Numbered from the stretch's first letter, positions 33,663 through 44,924 are shown. The stretch is 64,000 nucleotides of DNA from Conus ventricosus (GCA_018398815.1 CM031616.1:29171886-29235885), one strand, 5' to 3'. Notes: generated by a model from the letters alone, not told the origin. Made by a program: numbers and translations.

Positions 33663-36336
33663 ACACACACCAAAACAGTTTAGACAACAAACTGTTTACC
33701 ATCCAGTCTTCAATATGAGCCATTAAGTTGCAAAGGATCATTTTCATGCTGTCTTCAGTGTCTTCCCTTCATTGAACCGGTGAAGAATGGCATATTTTTC
33801 CCATAAAACAAGACTGCTTCGTGCATAGTTTGTGAAAATACATAGATATAAACAGAATGTGTTTGAATGTGAAGTTCCAGACAAAAAAGTGAACATTGTG
33901 CAATACAAAATGTCAACTACTAAGAGTGTCGACCATCACAAAAAGTTCAAGTACACCTGGCTGTTTGTCTTTTTGGCCGTATTGCCTCTATCACAAATAT
34001 TCGTTCGTTTGTTTTTTCATTTTGGTTTCAAAGGAAGCGACTACAGGCAGAAATTCAACCACATTTTGAAAAGAATTTTTGTTAAGTCTGCTAACAACAG
34101 GGACAAACAAATTACACGACAAAACATGATGCATTTTAACCTCTTTGTTCTTCTTCAGGCAAGATAACATTTGTTCGCATACATGACTTCCAAAGAATTT
34201 AAGTGTAACCCAGAGGACTTTGCAGCTGTTTTTTTTCTTCTTCTTTAGTACGTATGTTTACATGCAAGACTTCTGAAGAATGAAAGTGCAGTCCAAAAGA
34301 CTTGGTGGCACTTTGTTTGTTATTTTAATCTTTAATACAGGTGTTGACATACAAGATTTCTGTACAATGAGAATGTCAACTAAAGGACTTGGTGACAGGT
34401 GTAAATGCATGACTCGACTTGACAAGACTTCTGAAGATTGTGAACACATGCATTGAAAATAAACAAACAAACAAGGCTCCCAAGCAATCAAAGTGTTACC
34501 AAAAAGACTTGGTGACAGCATCTTTTATTTGAAAATGCACATGCTCACTTGTAAGTCTTACGAAGAATTGAAGTGCCCTGCAAAGGACTTGGAAGCAGTA
34601 AATTTTTGTTTTAATGCACATGTTCGCATACAAGAGTTCTGAAAAATTAAAGTGTCATCCAAAGGACTTGGTGGTAGTAGGAGTCTACACAAGTACTGAC
34701 TCCAAGAGAAAATCTTTCCTAACCTGCCTGTTTCAAGTAGGAATTGAATCAAGGATCCTGCGATTGAAAGAGTGATGTTTATCCGCCACAAGGCCTATTG
34801 GGCTAACTGTCACTTCTTTTGACCACCAAGTTACCCCCAAAATAAGCAGTATTGTACATCCAATATAAGCATCAAATAAATAAACCATACATGAATAGTT
34901 GATAATCTTGAATCTGACGTTTGCCTACATATTTTTTACAGTATCGAAAACCATGTAACTAGTAGCCCTTGACATGAATTTCCTTTATTATACATTATTC
35001 ATAACTCTGCCTTTACAATGATGAAGTAATGAGCACACACAACAGAGATGTGCTTCTATGCTGGATATTTTCGTGGTTTTGCATCAAAAGGAGAGAGAAG
35101 TTGGGAGGGGGAAGGGGGGGGAGGAGGGGGTTGAGTGTGAGTGCGACACAGCATTGTGCCTTCTGCTGCGGGTCACTTTGTAATGTATGTGTGTGTGCGT
35201 GTGCATGTGTGTGTATGTGCACTTGCACCTGAATACACGCTGTAAATGAACAATCATATCCTGTCATGAAGCTGTTTTCCAACTAATTTCCTGTTTCTTC
35301 TTCATGCAAGATAAGAAAAACCCTGGGGCAATCACTCATTTGAGCACCATCTCTTTGATTTGTTTTTAACCAGTTCATTTCTCTCTGTTGCGTGCGCATC
35401 CACACACACATATACACACACACAGGAGCCACTGTTAAAGAAACAAAACGGATGGAGCTTAATTGTTTGAGAGATTTTTTTTTTCAAACTTTTTTTCAGT
35501 TGTCACTGTTCGAACCATTGTGTTTTTCAATGATTAGCAGAAAAAGAAATCATGATTCCATTTTTAAACCAATTTTAACTTGCAAGTATTCAAGTCTTAT
35601 TTGGTTCTAAATTAGCCAGACCAAATCCATCCATTCCACAACCCCTTCTCCTCTGAAATGCTGTATTTCATGGTACAATCTTGCACATCTCTCTCACACA
35701 CACAAACACACAGGGCTATCTTCCGATCGAAAACACACACGCACACACACACACACAGTCACACACACATGGACACACACTCACAAGCGCTGGGATGGGG
35801 CTCGATCAAAAGTTTGTTTAAATCAATGGCATCTTTACACTTTGTTTAAATTCTTGTCGTAGTCGTTATTCTTGTTCGTGCGCCTTTACATTTTTTTAGA
35901 AAGTCTTCAAAATCATTATCTCTAAACTAAATAGTCATACAAATTTGAATTAATATAGGCCTAGGTCTAGACAGGATGTCATTCTCTCTCCCCCACGTGC
36001 CCTCCCACTCTCCTTTTAACTTGGAAATATTTATAGTCAACCAGACCACAACGTTGCATAGTGCCTTCTTAATTTGCTTGATTTTAAGACATGAAGAAAA
36101 CTCAGACTAATGAACAATCCTAAAAGAGGACTCTTATTTTCAGATATCTTATATGACCTACATATATATAGGCTATATATTTTTATTTCATCAAATGATG
36201 GGACAATTAAAATCCTAGATGGCTATGTGTTTAACACATGTCCCTATATCCTGAATCACAGGATTCACCTCTCGCGGAGGCAGTTACATTTTTTCTTTCT
36301 TTTGACAGACAATGAATTCATGTTAAAAAAAAAGTG
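32571..36336. repeat. 3.77-kb block, second tandem copy
   Basis: Repeats 28778-32559. The first 150 bp match poorly, with many one-base losses (CATAATGCCTCTCC here, CATAATTTGCCTTCTCC in the first copy). The rest is near identical. A noisy start followed by clean sequence is what an unpolished contig end looks like. The 11 bases at 32560-32570 belong to neither copy. Confidence 0.95.
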
Positions 36337-36639
36337 TATCCTTTATGGCCTAGTGTAAGAAGGCCATCTCTCATCGAGCACCATCCCTTTGGTTTATTCT
36401 TGAACGGCTCATCTATCTACGTATGTGTGCAAGGGAAATAACTGAACCGTTTAAGAACGAACCAAACGGACGGTGCCCGATCGAGAGATTACCTATAAAC
36501 ACTCTTTGTAGATAATCAGATTGTTTGTAGTATCAATTATAAATGCAAAACATGTTATGTGTAAATAATGTACTCCAACATTTTCACTTCGGCGATCACT
36601 TCGCATAGTACAGTGATAAGGAATTGTTTGAATAAAAGA

Positions 36640-37116
36640 GTTAGACATAGAGGAGTTAAATCATGGCTTTTAAGCCTTATCCTGCTATCGGGAGACATTG
36701 AACTCAATCCTGTCCGTCCACCAAAGTAAAATATCCATGCGGAGTTTGCAATTTGAGAGTCACATGGAAACATAAAGCAGTTGCCTGTGACGTCTGCAAT
36801 ACATGGTATCACACCAAATGTATGTTAATGAATTCAGCAGTGTATGAAGCATTATGCAATAGTGATATATCTTGGGACTTGTTTTACCTGCGGGCTTCTA
36901 AACTTTAGTTCGAGACTTTTTGAAGATTCTACTGAAGACTGCAGCTCAGAAAGCAACCGTTTTGACCCTATCTCACCAGACCGATCCCCAAAAGAAAACT
37001 TGAAATTTTGTCCTAAGTTTGCATCCACCCCTGATTCTAAAACTGATAAAATCCCAAATCATAAAGTGCAACTGAACCCCAAATCATTCAGAGAAAAAGA
37101 TAAACTTAATGCATAG
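36640..37116 (+). pseudogene. LINE A N-terminus: 2A-like peptide and PHD-like finger
   Basis: VKSWLLSLILLLSGDIELNP (ending 36711) matches the hydrophobic run plus D-x-E-x-N-P of 2A ribosome-skipping peptides, but continues V-R-P rather than G-P. After a one-base slip follows CGVC...CDVCNTWYHTKC (36738-36825), the Cys/His spacing of a PHD-type zinc finger. 2A peptides at LINE N-termini are known in molluscs and sea urchins. Confidence 0.65.
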
Positions 37117-37876
37117 TCGTAAATTTTCAATCTCTTATCAAGGAAAAGGAAGAACTCAGTAATTTAGTCACTGAAAAAAACATTGATGTTGTAATTGGAA
37201 CAGAAACTTGGCTAGAAACTGGAACATCCAGCAGTGAACTTCTAATGGAGGATTTTGATATTTATAGAAAGGACAGACTTGGAAAAAAGAAGTGGGGGAG
37301 TCTTGATTGCCATTAGGAAGAACTTAGCCAGTGAGTTTTTATATCAAGGCAAAAAATAGTGAAAGTTTATTTTGTAGGATTAATTTTAAGAATAAGAGAC
37401 CTGTCATTGTTGGATCAGTTTACAGACCTCCAGACTCAGATGAAAATGTATGTTCGTCTATCTGCAGAGACATTTCTAACATTGTTTTGGCCAACAGGAA
37501 GGCAATATTATGGATTGGTGGAGACTTTAACTTACCAGATATTGATTGGGGTGAAGATGCCATACTTGGTAATCAATACAGTAAAAATATTAACACTCAG
37601 ATTTTTGATACCACCAAAGACCTTGGATTAGTGCAGTCAGTTGAAGCACCAACTCATGGTAAGGCATTCCTGGATTTATTTTTTACCAATTGTCCAGGTG
37701 CTTTAGGCAATCAGGAATTAATTGCAGGCCTGGGTGATCATGACATAATTCTCTTAGAGAGCAACTTTCAACCCTTTCGAAGAAAACCCCCTGAACGTAC
37801 CATCAGACTCTGGAACCAAGCAGATTTACCAAAATTGCGCAGGGATACTCATGATTTCAGTCATCTTTTTTTTTGA
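37113..37876 (+). pseudogene. LINE A AP endonuclease domain, frameshifted
   Basis: Nicks target DNA to prime reverse transcription. Motifs in order: VVIGTETWL (catalytic E), GGVLIAIRKN (after an extra A in a run near 37285), SVYRPPDSDE, IGGDFNLPDIDW (D-x-N) and LGDHDIILLE (the H of the SDH motif). A T run near 37870 breaks the frame before the RT. Confidence 0.85.
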
Positions 37877-38090
37877 GGTCCCACAGTGTTAAAGATAATG
37901 TCAGTGACCTTTGGAAGTGTAATAAAAACTAACTTGGATTTTATTATGGATGACAACATACCTACTAAAATAACTTCAAGCAAGAACCACCAGCCATGGA
38001 TTACTACAAAACTAAACGTTTGTTGAGAAGGAAACATCGTTTCTTTAAGAAATTGAAACTACATCCTAATTCAGAAAGATTACTGGTTAG

Positions 38091-38371
38091 GTATAAACAT
38101 ATTAAAGTGGATCGGACACATCCTACGCCGAGGCCCGGACAACATCGCACGGCAGGCACTGGATTGGAACCCGCAAGGAAAGAGAAAGCGAGGCCGCCCA
38201 GTGACAACTTGGCGTAGGACGCTGAACAGCGAGCTGAGTTCCATCAAGCTGTCCTGGGGTGAGGCAAAGCGGGCAGCCCAAGACCGCACACGCTGGAAAT
38301 CTGCAGTTAAGGCCCTATGCTCCCGATGGAGCGAAGAGGATTAAGTAAGTAAGTAAGTATAAACATATTAA
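38091..38371 (+). mobile_element. Nested 5'-truncated LINE fragment with 15-bp target duplication
   Basis: The insert, 38106-38356, lies between two copies of GTATAAACATATTAA (38091-38105 and 38357-38371). It encodes only the last 82 codons of another LINE: KWIGHILRRGPDNIARQALD, GKRKRGRPVTTWRRTLNSEL, DRTRWKSAVKALCSRWSEED, stop. A (TAAG)n tail follows. The RRGRPxxTWRRT...DRxxWR pattern is typical of LINE C-termini of an RTE- or I-like group; I cannot fix the clade. Confidence 0.88.
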
Positions 38372-38427
38372 GAGAAGACCTGTGTCAGAGAGAATGTAGG
38401 CTTGCTCACTCCAATTATGTTAATTCG

Positions 38428-39964
38428 ATGATTTCAGAAGGTGATCATCAAAACAAGAAATTATGGTCTTACATAAGGAGTAAGAGACAGGACAACATTG
38501 GGATTCCAGACCTGAGAAACAACCAGAATAACCTAATACAGGACCCTGAAGGGAAAGCAAACTTACTAAACAAGCAGTTTTGTTCAGTTTTCTCAAATCC
38601 CAAACCTTTAATTAACGTTAGACTAAATGGATGATGATAAACTCCCTGAAATGCAAAACATCAAAGTAAACAAAGCAGGAGTATTTAAGTTACTGACCAA
38701 TATCAATGAAAACAAAGCTACTGGTCCCGATGGCGTTCCTGGCAAGCTCTTAAAATTATGTGCCAATGAATTGAGTGAGGTATACCAATTACTTTACCAA
38801 GCTTCACTGGACCAGGGAGTAATACCTGATGAGTGGCGAGATGCGAGCATTGTTCCCTTATTTAAAAAGGGTGACAAAACAAAAGCAGAGAATTATAGAC
38901 CTGTATCTCTTACATCCATATCAGCTAAATTACTTGAACACATAATATATAGTAGCATAATGGACCATTTTGACAAATATGATTTCTTAAATAACGCCCA
39001 GCATGGTTTTAGACAGCGAAGGAGTTGTGAGACTCAACTTATAACAACTCTCAATGATTTTAGTAACTGTCTTAACAACAGACAGCAAATAGATGCAATT
39101 TTATTAGATTTTTCTAAAGCCTTTGATAAGGTTGACCATGAGGGCCTGCTGCTTAAATTAGAACACATTGGCATTGGCGGTTCTTTGCTAAAATGGGCTA
39201 GATCATTCCTCGTTGGGAGAACGCAGAAAGTTGTTGTGGAAGGGTCGTCATCCCATTGTAAACCAGTCTTGTCAGGTGTACCACAGGGAACTGTTCTGGG
39301 GCCCTTGTTTTTCTTAATTTATATAAATGACATAAGTAGAAATCTCTCTCCTGGAACTACTATAAGGCTTTTTGCAGATGACAGTTTAGTATATAGAACA
39401 ATCAGAAGCAAGAATGATACACGCATTCTACAAGAAGATCTAAACGCTTTACAAGAGTGGGAAAGAACTTGGAAAATGGAATTTCATCCTCAAAAGTGCC
39501 AAGTGTTGCGTATATGTAACAAACGCTCACTAATTAGATCAGATTATTCTATCCATAATACTATTCTTAAAGAAACTAATGCTGCAAAATATTTAGGCGT
39601 GATTATAGATAGTCGTCTCAAATGGAAAGAACATTACAATTTAGTATGTAAGAAAGCAAATAACATCTTAGCTTTCTTACACAGGAATATCAATGACTGC
39701 CCCCAAAAGGTTAAAGACGACTGCTACAAAACACTGGTTAGACCAGTACTGGAATATGGTTGCTCAGTTTGGGATCCTTACCATCTAAAGGACATTGATA
39801 ACCTTGAAAAGATTCAGAAGAGAGCAGCACGGTTCGTAACAGGGAACCACATCAGAGAAAAGGGGAATACTAGGAAGAACATGAGGAAATTAGAATGGAA
39901 ACCCTTAGAAGAGAGAAGAGCTTTTATTAAACTTAACACCTTTTCAAAGGCAGAGCTAAAGTAA
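38428..39964 (+). CDS. LINE A reverse transcriptase ORF
   Basis: Copies LINE RNA into DNA at the nicked target. A 68-codon leader (KLWSYIRSKRQDNIGIPDLR) overlaps a 445-codon open frame from 38627. RT motifs in order: NKATGPDGVP, IVPLFKKGDK, NYRPVSLTS, HGFRQRRSCETQL, LLDFSKAFDKVDH, SGVPQGTVLGP, LFADD (39368-39382, catalytic) and YLGVIIDSRLKW. After the RT comes LVRPVLEYGCSVWDPYHLK. The frame stays open across all catalytic blocks, unlike the upstream half. The true C-terminus continues beyond the stop and is disrupted near 39965. Confidence 0.9.
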
Positions 39965-40418
39965 TTGATATTCCAATGGAACAACTAGTATTGAATAAAA
40001 AGTAGCACCAGGAGTGGCGGTCAGTGTTATACCATACCTGCATCAAATATTGACAGCCACTTACATTCTTTTTATCCCAGTTCTGTACGGCTGTGGAACT
40101 CACTGCCGGGTGCCATCAAGATTGCCACAAATGCAATCTCTTTTAAAAAACAAATTGATACAACAGTTTTGAGATCTGCATATTGATGTTTTTCTATTTT
40201 TTACTTCCCCTGATATTTTACTGTTAACTGGGCCTGAATTTGGCCATTGCTTTTAACTTCTTGAATATCGAGTGCGACCCCTTGTTGCCAAATTTGCTCC
40301 AGGGGCCAACAGTCTGAGTCGCACTATTTTATGTTATTTTATTTTACTTTTTAACATGCCGCTGGTGACCTACTCGTTTTTGAGTGAACCAGTATTTTAG
40401 GAAGAAGAAGAAGAAGAA

Positions 40419-41610
40419 CAAAGCAGGAGTATTTAAGTTACTGACCAACATCAATGAAAACAAAGCTACTGGTCCCGATGGCGTTCCTGGCAAGCTCTTA
40501 AAATTATGTGCCAATGAATTGAGTGAGGTATACCAACTACTTTACCAAGCTTCACTGGACCAGGGAGTAATACCTGATGAGTGGCGAGATGCGAGCATTG
40601 TTCCCTTATTCAAAAAGGGTGACAAAACAAAAGCAGAGGACTATAGACCTGTATCTCTTACATCCATATCAGCTAAACTACTTAAACACATAATATATAG
40701 TAGCATAATGGACCATCTTGACAAATATGACTTCTTAAATAACGCCCAGCATGGTTTTAGACAGCGAAGGAATTGTGAGACTCAACTTATAATGTTCAAC
40801 TCTCAATGATTTTAATAACTGTCTTAACAACAGACAGCAAATAGATGCAATTTTATTAGACTTTTCTAAAGCCTTTGATAAGGTTGACCATGAGGGCCTG
40901 CTGCTTAAATTAGAACACATCGGCATTGGCGGTTCTTTGCTAAAATGGGCTAGATCATTCCTCGTTGGGAGAACGCAGAAAGTTGTTGTGGAAGGGTCGT
41001 CATCCCATTGTAAACCAGTCTTGTCAGGTGTACCACAGGGAACTGTTCTGGGGCCCTTGTTTTTCTTAATTTATATAAATGACATAAGTAGAAATCTCTC
41101 TCCTGGAACTACTATAAGGCTTTTTGCAGATGACAGCTTAGTATATAGAACCATCAGAAGCAAGAATGATACACGCATTCTACAAGAAGATCTAAACGCT
41201 TTACAAGAGTGGGAAAGAACTTGGAAAATGGAATTTCATCCCCAAAAGTGCCAAGTGTTGCATATATGTAACAAACGCTCACCAATTAGATCAGATTATT
41301 TTATCCATAATACTATTCTTAAAGAAACTAATGCTGCAAAATATTTAGGCGTGATTATAGATAGTCGTCTCAAATGGAAAGTTCAAAGAACATTACAATT
41401 TAGTATGTAAGAAAGCAAATAACATCTTAGCTTTCTTATACAGGAATATCAATGACTGCCCCCAAAAGGTTAAAGACGACTGCTACAAAACACTGGTTAG
41501 ACCAGTACTGGAATATGGTTGCTCAGTTTTGGGATCCTTACCATCTAAAGGACATTGATAACCTCGAAAAGATTCAGAAGAGAGCAGCACGGTTCGTAAC
41601 AGGGAACCAC
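40419..41610 (+). pseudogene. Second LINE A copy, RT part (5'-truncated)
   Basis: Starts inside the RT domain (AGVFKLLTNINENKATGPD) directly after the (GAA)n tail of the first LINE A, forming a head-to-tail pair. It is almost identical to 38670-39850, with scattered substitutions (ENYRP to EDYRP) and frameshifts near 40795 and 41385. At 41610 it is cut by LINE B and resumes at 43025. Confidence 0.9.
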
Positions 41611-42642
41611 AGTCTTCTCCTTCATAAGCTCCATAGATACGGTGTCCAAGGTCATACCAACAGGTGGATAGCGAGCTTCCTGAAGAACAGACAGGCAGTG
41701 GTTGTGAACGGGTCATGCTCATCGTTTGTACCAGTCAGATCCGGTGTGCCACAGGGGTCAGTGCTGGGACCAGCCTTACTTTTTGGCCTACATCAATGAC
41801 CTGCCCGACAATCTGACTACAAACAGCAGGCTCTTTGCAGACGACACAGCAATATACAACAGAATCAGATCTGCTCAGGACCAAGTCCAACTACAGTACG
41901 ACCTCCAACAGCTTGCTGTTTGGGAGAAGAGTTGGGACATGCAGTTTCACCCTGCAAAGTGCAGCACCCTCCCTGTCACGCGAAAGAGACGGCCATTACA
42001 GTGTAATACCACCTCCACGGCCACACCCTGGAAGTTGTAGACTCTGCGAGATATCTTGGAGTCACTCTACAGAACAAGATGGATTGGGACAACCATATCA
42101 ACTCCATCTGGACCAAAGCCAACCAGGCCCTGGGGTTCCTCAGACGTAATTTGAAAATCAGCTCCCCTAGCATAAAGGCTAAAACCTATAAAACGTTTGT
42201 TAGGTCTCTGCTGGAATATTCGGCATCCGTCTGGGACCCCTATGAGAAACAGCACAAGGTGAAATTAGAAAAAATTCAGAGTAGGGCAGCCCGCTTTGTG
42301 CTTAACCGCTACCAACGTACTGCCAGCGTTACCAACATGCTGCAGACTCTAGGTTGGACGTCCCTTGAGGACAGAAGGAAGAAAGCAAGGCTCTCCATGT
42401 TATATAAAATCAAGAACAACCTAGTCAGCTGCCCGAGGTTAAAACAGCAACTCCATCCTCCCAAGAAGAGAGAGCGACGAGGTCACGACCAGCAGTTCAG
42501 CCAACTAGCTGCAGACACCGACTACCGGCTAATGTCGTTCCTTCCACGAACAATTGTGGACTGGAACTCCCTACCCCAGAATACTGTTGATGCCAAAACC
42601 ACTGACACATTTGTGTCACTGGTCAATAGGCACCTTCAGTAG
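41611..42642 (+). pseudogene. LINE B reverse transcriptase C-terminal half
   Basis: Encodes RHRYGVQGHTNRWIASFLKN-like sequence, then RSGVPQGSVLGP, AYINDLPDNL, RLFADDTAIYNRI (catalytic FADD), SARYLGVTLQNKMDWD, FVRSLLEYSASVWDPYEK and the ending FLPRTIVDWNSLPQNTVDAK to a stop at 42640. Frameshifts lie near 41790 and 42005. The last 187 codons (42079-42642) are open. Confidence 0.88.
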
Positions 42643-42800
42643 ATTTCTAAATAAAGCTGTCTTGTTGCGTGCATGGATGAGTGGACGGAAGTTGCGGGCC
42701 TGAGCTGCCTACTGCAGCCTGGGGCCAGCTAGTCCATAGTAATGAATGAAAAGCGACCGTGGTAGCCTGCTGGCAGCTCCGCACTTAGTTTTTACCTTTT

Positions 42801-42820
42801 TGGGGGGGGGGGGGGGGGGG
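42801..42820. repeat. G run in LINE B 3' UTR
   Basis: About 19 G after CTTTTT. The overlapping contig has a longer run (52577-52600), showing that its length is unreliable. Confidence 0.8.
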
Positions 42821-43024
42821 TTTGCTTTTTTTGTGTAGGCTAGTGAGTAGGTAAGTTAGGGGTGGGGGGTGTCACTTTGTGGTATGAATGTGTGTAATCT
42901 CATGTTTATGAAAAAGGAATTAGAATAGGTTGTTTTTTTTTGTTGTTTTTTTTGCAGCAGATCCCCCGTTTATAGTCTCATAATAATCAGCCTGTTGATT
43001 GTGGAGACTCAACGGAAGAAGAAG

Positions 43025-43556
43025 ACATCAGAGAAAAGGGGAATACTAGGAAGAACATGAGGAAATTAGAATGGAAACCCTTAGAAGAGAGAAGAGCTTT
43101 TATCAAACTTAACATCTTCTTCAAAGGCAGAGCTAAAGTAATTGATATTCCAATGGAACAACTAATACCTGCATCAAATATTGACAGCCACTTACATTCA
43201 TTTTTATCCCAGTTCTGTACGGCTGTGGAACTCACTGCCGGGTGCCATGAAGATTGCCACAAATGCAATCTCATTTAAAAAAACAAATTGATACGACAGT
43301 TTTGAGATCTGCATATTGACGATTTTCTATTTTTACTTCCCCAGATATTTTACTGTTACCTGGGGCTGAATTTGGCCATTGCTTTTAACTTCTTGAATAT
43401 CGAGTGCGACCCCTTGTAAGTTGTTGCCAAATTTGCTCCAGGGGCCAACAGTCTGAGTCGCACTATTTTATGTTATTTTATTTTACTTTTTAACATGCGC
43501 GCTGGTGACCTACTCGTTTTTGAGTGAACCAGTATTTTAGGAAGAAGAAGAAGAAG
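43025..43556 (+). mobile_element. Second LINE A copy, 3' part
   Basis: Continues the copy cut at 41610: RKNMRKLEWKPLEERRAFIK, then the 3' UTR and (GAA)n tail. It lacks the 47-bp insertion present in the first copy near 39988. Confidence 0.9.
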
Positions 43557-43835
43557 CATCTTGTTCACCGTTTCCGGTTCAGCTCTTTGAAAAAAAAGGA
43601 AATAAAAGGAAACAGGAAAACAAAACTACATTGGAATCCAATATATGCAGCTGAAATATATTAATACAATGGTATTTGTAATGTATGGAGGAATAGATAA
43701 ACAATAAAATTCAAAGAAAAATTAAAAATTGAATAATACTGAACGCATGATTGAAATTAAAGTACATAAAATCCGTAACAAATCTCAGAATGTTCCGTAC
43801 AGTTTGCAAATACGTTCCGTTTGAAGATGGTCTCA
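43557..43835. other. AT-rich, nothing recognised
   Basis: Between the LINE A tail and LINE D. No coding or structural signal seen. Confidence 0.4.
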
Positions 43836-44470
43836 GCGCGTGTTTTTACCAGTGCGATTACCGGCAAATTGTAACTTGCTTCCTACTGAAGTATCAATTG
43901 AGAGGCCAGTGCATGTTCAGGTAGGTAAACAGAAAAAAGTATGCCAGCAAATCGTTCATCCCAACTGTATAGGTTTTGATGGTTGGTTTCCACATACTAA
44001 AAATAGTAAAATCTTACAAAATGATATTGACAAACTAAATGAATGGTCTTCTTCTTCTTCCAGTAATGTTCAGCGGTCATCAGGTTGACCATTATTAACA
44101 TCATTGTGTATGCATTGTGTATTTTCGTGTAGCCGGTACTCACCCGTCTTAGGACATGAGCATCGGGATCTTTAGAGTCCGTGTATGGTCTTTAGTGCAT
44201 GTGACACAGACTAGACCTCGGTTTATAGTCCCATCCGAACGACTATAGATAGGTATGGTCAGATAAATGGAATTTATATTTCAGTGAAACCAAATGCAAA
44301 GTAGGCCCTACTTCATTTAGGTAATACTAACCCAAATGAGATATACACTATGAGAGGTAAAAATGGTATGCACACGATCAAAGAGTCAGGAGGAGAAAGA
44401 TTTAGGTGTGATTTTCGATTTAAAAAAATAATAATAAAATTTGATTCACATATTTCAAGTGCTCTTCAAA
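43836..44470 (+). pseudogene. LINE D reverse transcriptase remnant, split by a SINE
   Basis: Before the SINE it reads NSKILQNDIDKLNEW, the RT thumb-side motif. After the SINE, in shifting frames, it gives KWNLYFSETKCKV, YTMRGKNG, ERDLGVIFD-like and KFDSHISSALQ segments, the expected next blocks (WxxxFNxxKCxxxH...LGVxxDxxLxFxxHI). Heavily decayed. Confidence 0.65.
44043..44260 (-). mobile_element. SINE with (GAA)n tail, copy 1
   Basis: The insert, 44049-44254, is flanked by ATGGTC (44043-44048 and 44255-44260). The minus strand begins TAGTCGTTCGGATGGGACTA, carries CCGAGGTCTAGTCTGTGTCA and GATCCCGATGCTCATGTCCT, and ends CTG(GAA)n. A relative lies at 61339-61559 on the same strand. The GTCGTTCGGATGGGACnnTAAACCGAGGTC block recurs in many invertebrate SINEs, from memory. 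Confidence 0.75.
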
Positions 44471-44706
44471 ACTGTAGGTCAGCCATCATTGTTGACTATT
44501 ATTGACCTGTGTACACAGAGGCGTAGGATAAATAAACAAGGATCTAATAGGGACAACGAAAAGATAGCTAAAGAGATGCAAAAATCGCCTCAGTACCCCG
44601 ACCGCATACCCCTGAGTTCAGCTCCGGGGCAGCGTGTTGCGGCAGGCACAAAAAGAAAAAAAAAAGGGGGACTCATCTAGCCTAATTAGTATCTGGGGAG
44701 GCATAC
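44471..44706 (-). mobile_element. LINE C 3' UTR, distal part (probable)
   Basis: Directly left of the Ty3/gypsy insertion. The A/G-rich GGCACAAAAAGAAAAAAAAA read on the minus strand is a pyrimidine run. I infer that LINE C's 3' UTR continues here because the target duplication joins it to 49281; the distal limit is uncertain. Confidence 0.35.
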
Positions 44707-44711
44707 CCGGT

Positions 44712-44924
44712 TGTTGTGTTCATGATCGTACTTTCACTTTCGCTCTTTTTTTATACTCTCGTTCACGCGCATGCGAGATCTGATTGTTGTTAATACCCAG
44801 CATGCTTTTGGGGAACGGTTGAGAAGGTAAACATTCTACAGAATATAGGCTACGGTTTTTAACCACCATACTTTCGTTCGAGTCTATTTCATTGTAAGAA
44901 TATCATTCTTTCACAGATACAACA
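44712..44924 (+). repeat. Left LTR (5' LTR by primer-site polarity)
   Basis: 213 bp, starts TGTTGTGTTCATGATC and ends CAGATACAACA, the usual TG...CA. It differs from the right LTR by one C in a run near 44863. This suggests a recent insertion. Confidence 0.95.

Larger units (their letters stand above)
36555..40418 (+). mobile_element. Near full-length APE-type LINE (LINE A, CR1/Jockey-like)
   Basis: In order on the + strand: a 2A-like peptide, a PHD-like zinc finger, an apurinic-type endonuclease, reverse transcriptase, a C-terminal region and a 3' UTR ending GTGAACCAGTATTTTAG(GAA)n. The N-terminal half has several frameshifts. The RT half is one open frame. It is broken by a nested LINE fragment with target duplication (38106-38356) and a 47-bp insertion near 39988. 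Family members recur at 11030, 40419 and 43025, so the ends are well defined on the 3' side; the 5' end is approximate. Confidence 0.88.
41611..43024 (+). mobile_element. LINE B insertion (5'-truncated) in LINE A
   Basis: Begins AGTCTTCTCCTTCATAAGCT within its RT domain and ends AGACTCAACG(GAA)n. LINE A sequence continues uninterrupted across it (GGGAACCAC to ACATCAGAG), with at most a 2-bp AC duplication. The 3' UTR has a G run at 42801-42820. Very short target duplications suit CR1/L2-type elements. Confidence 0.9.
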
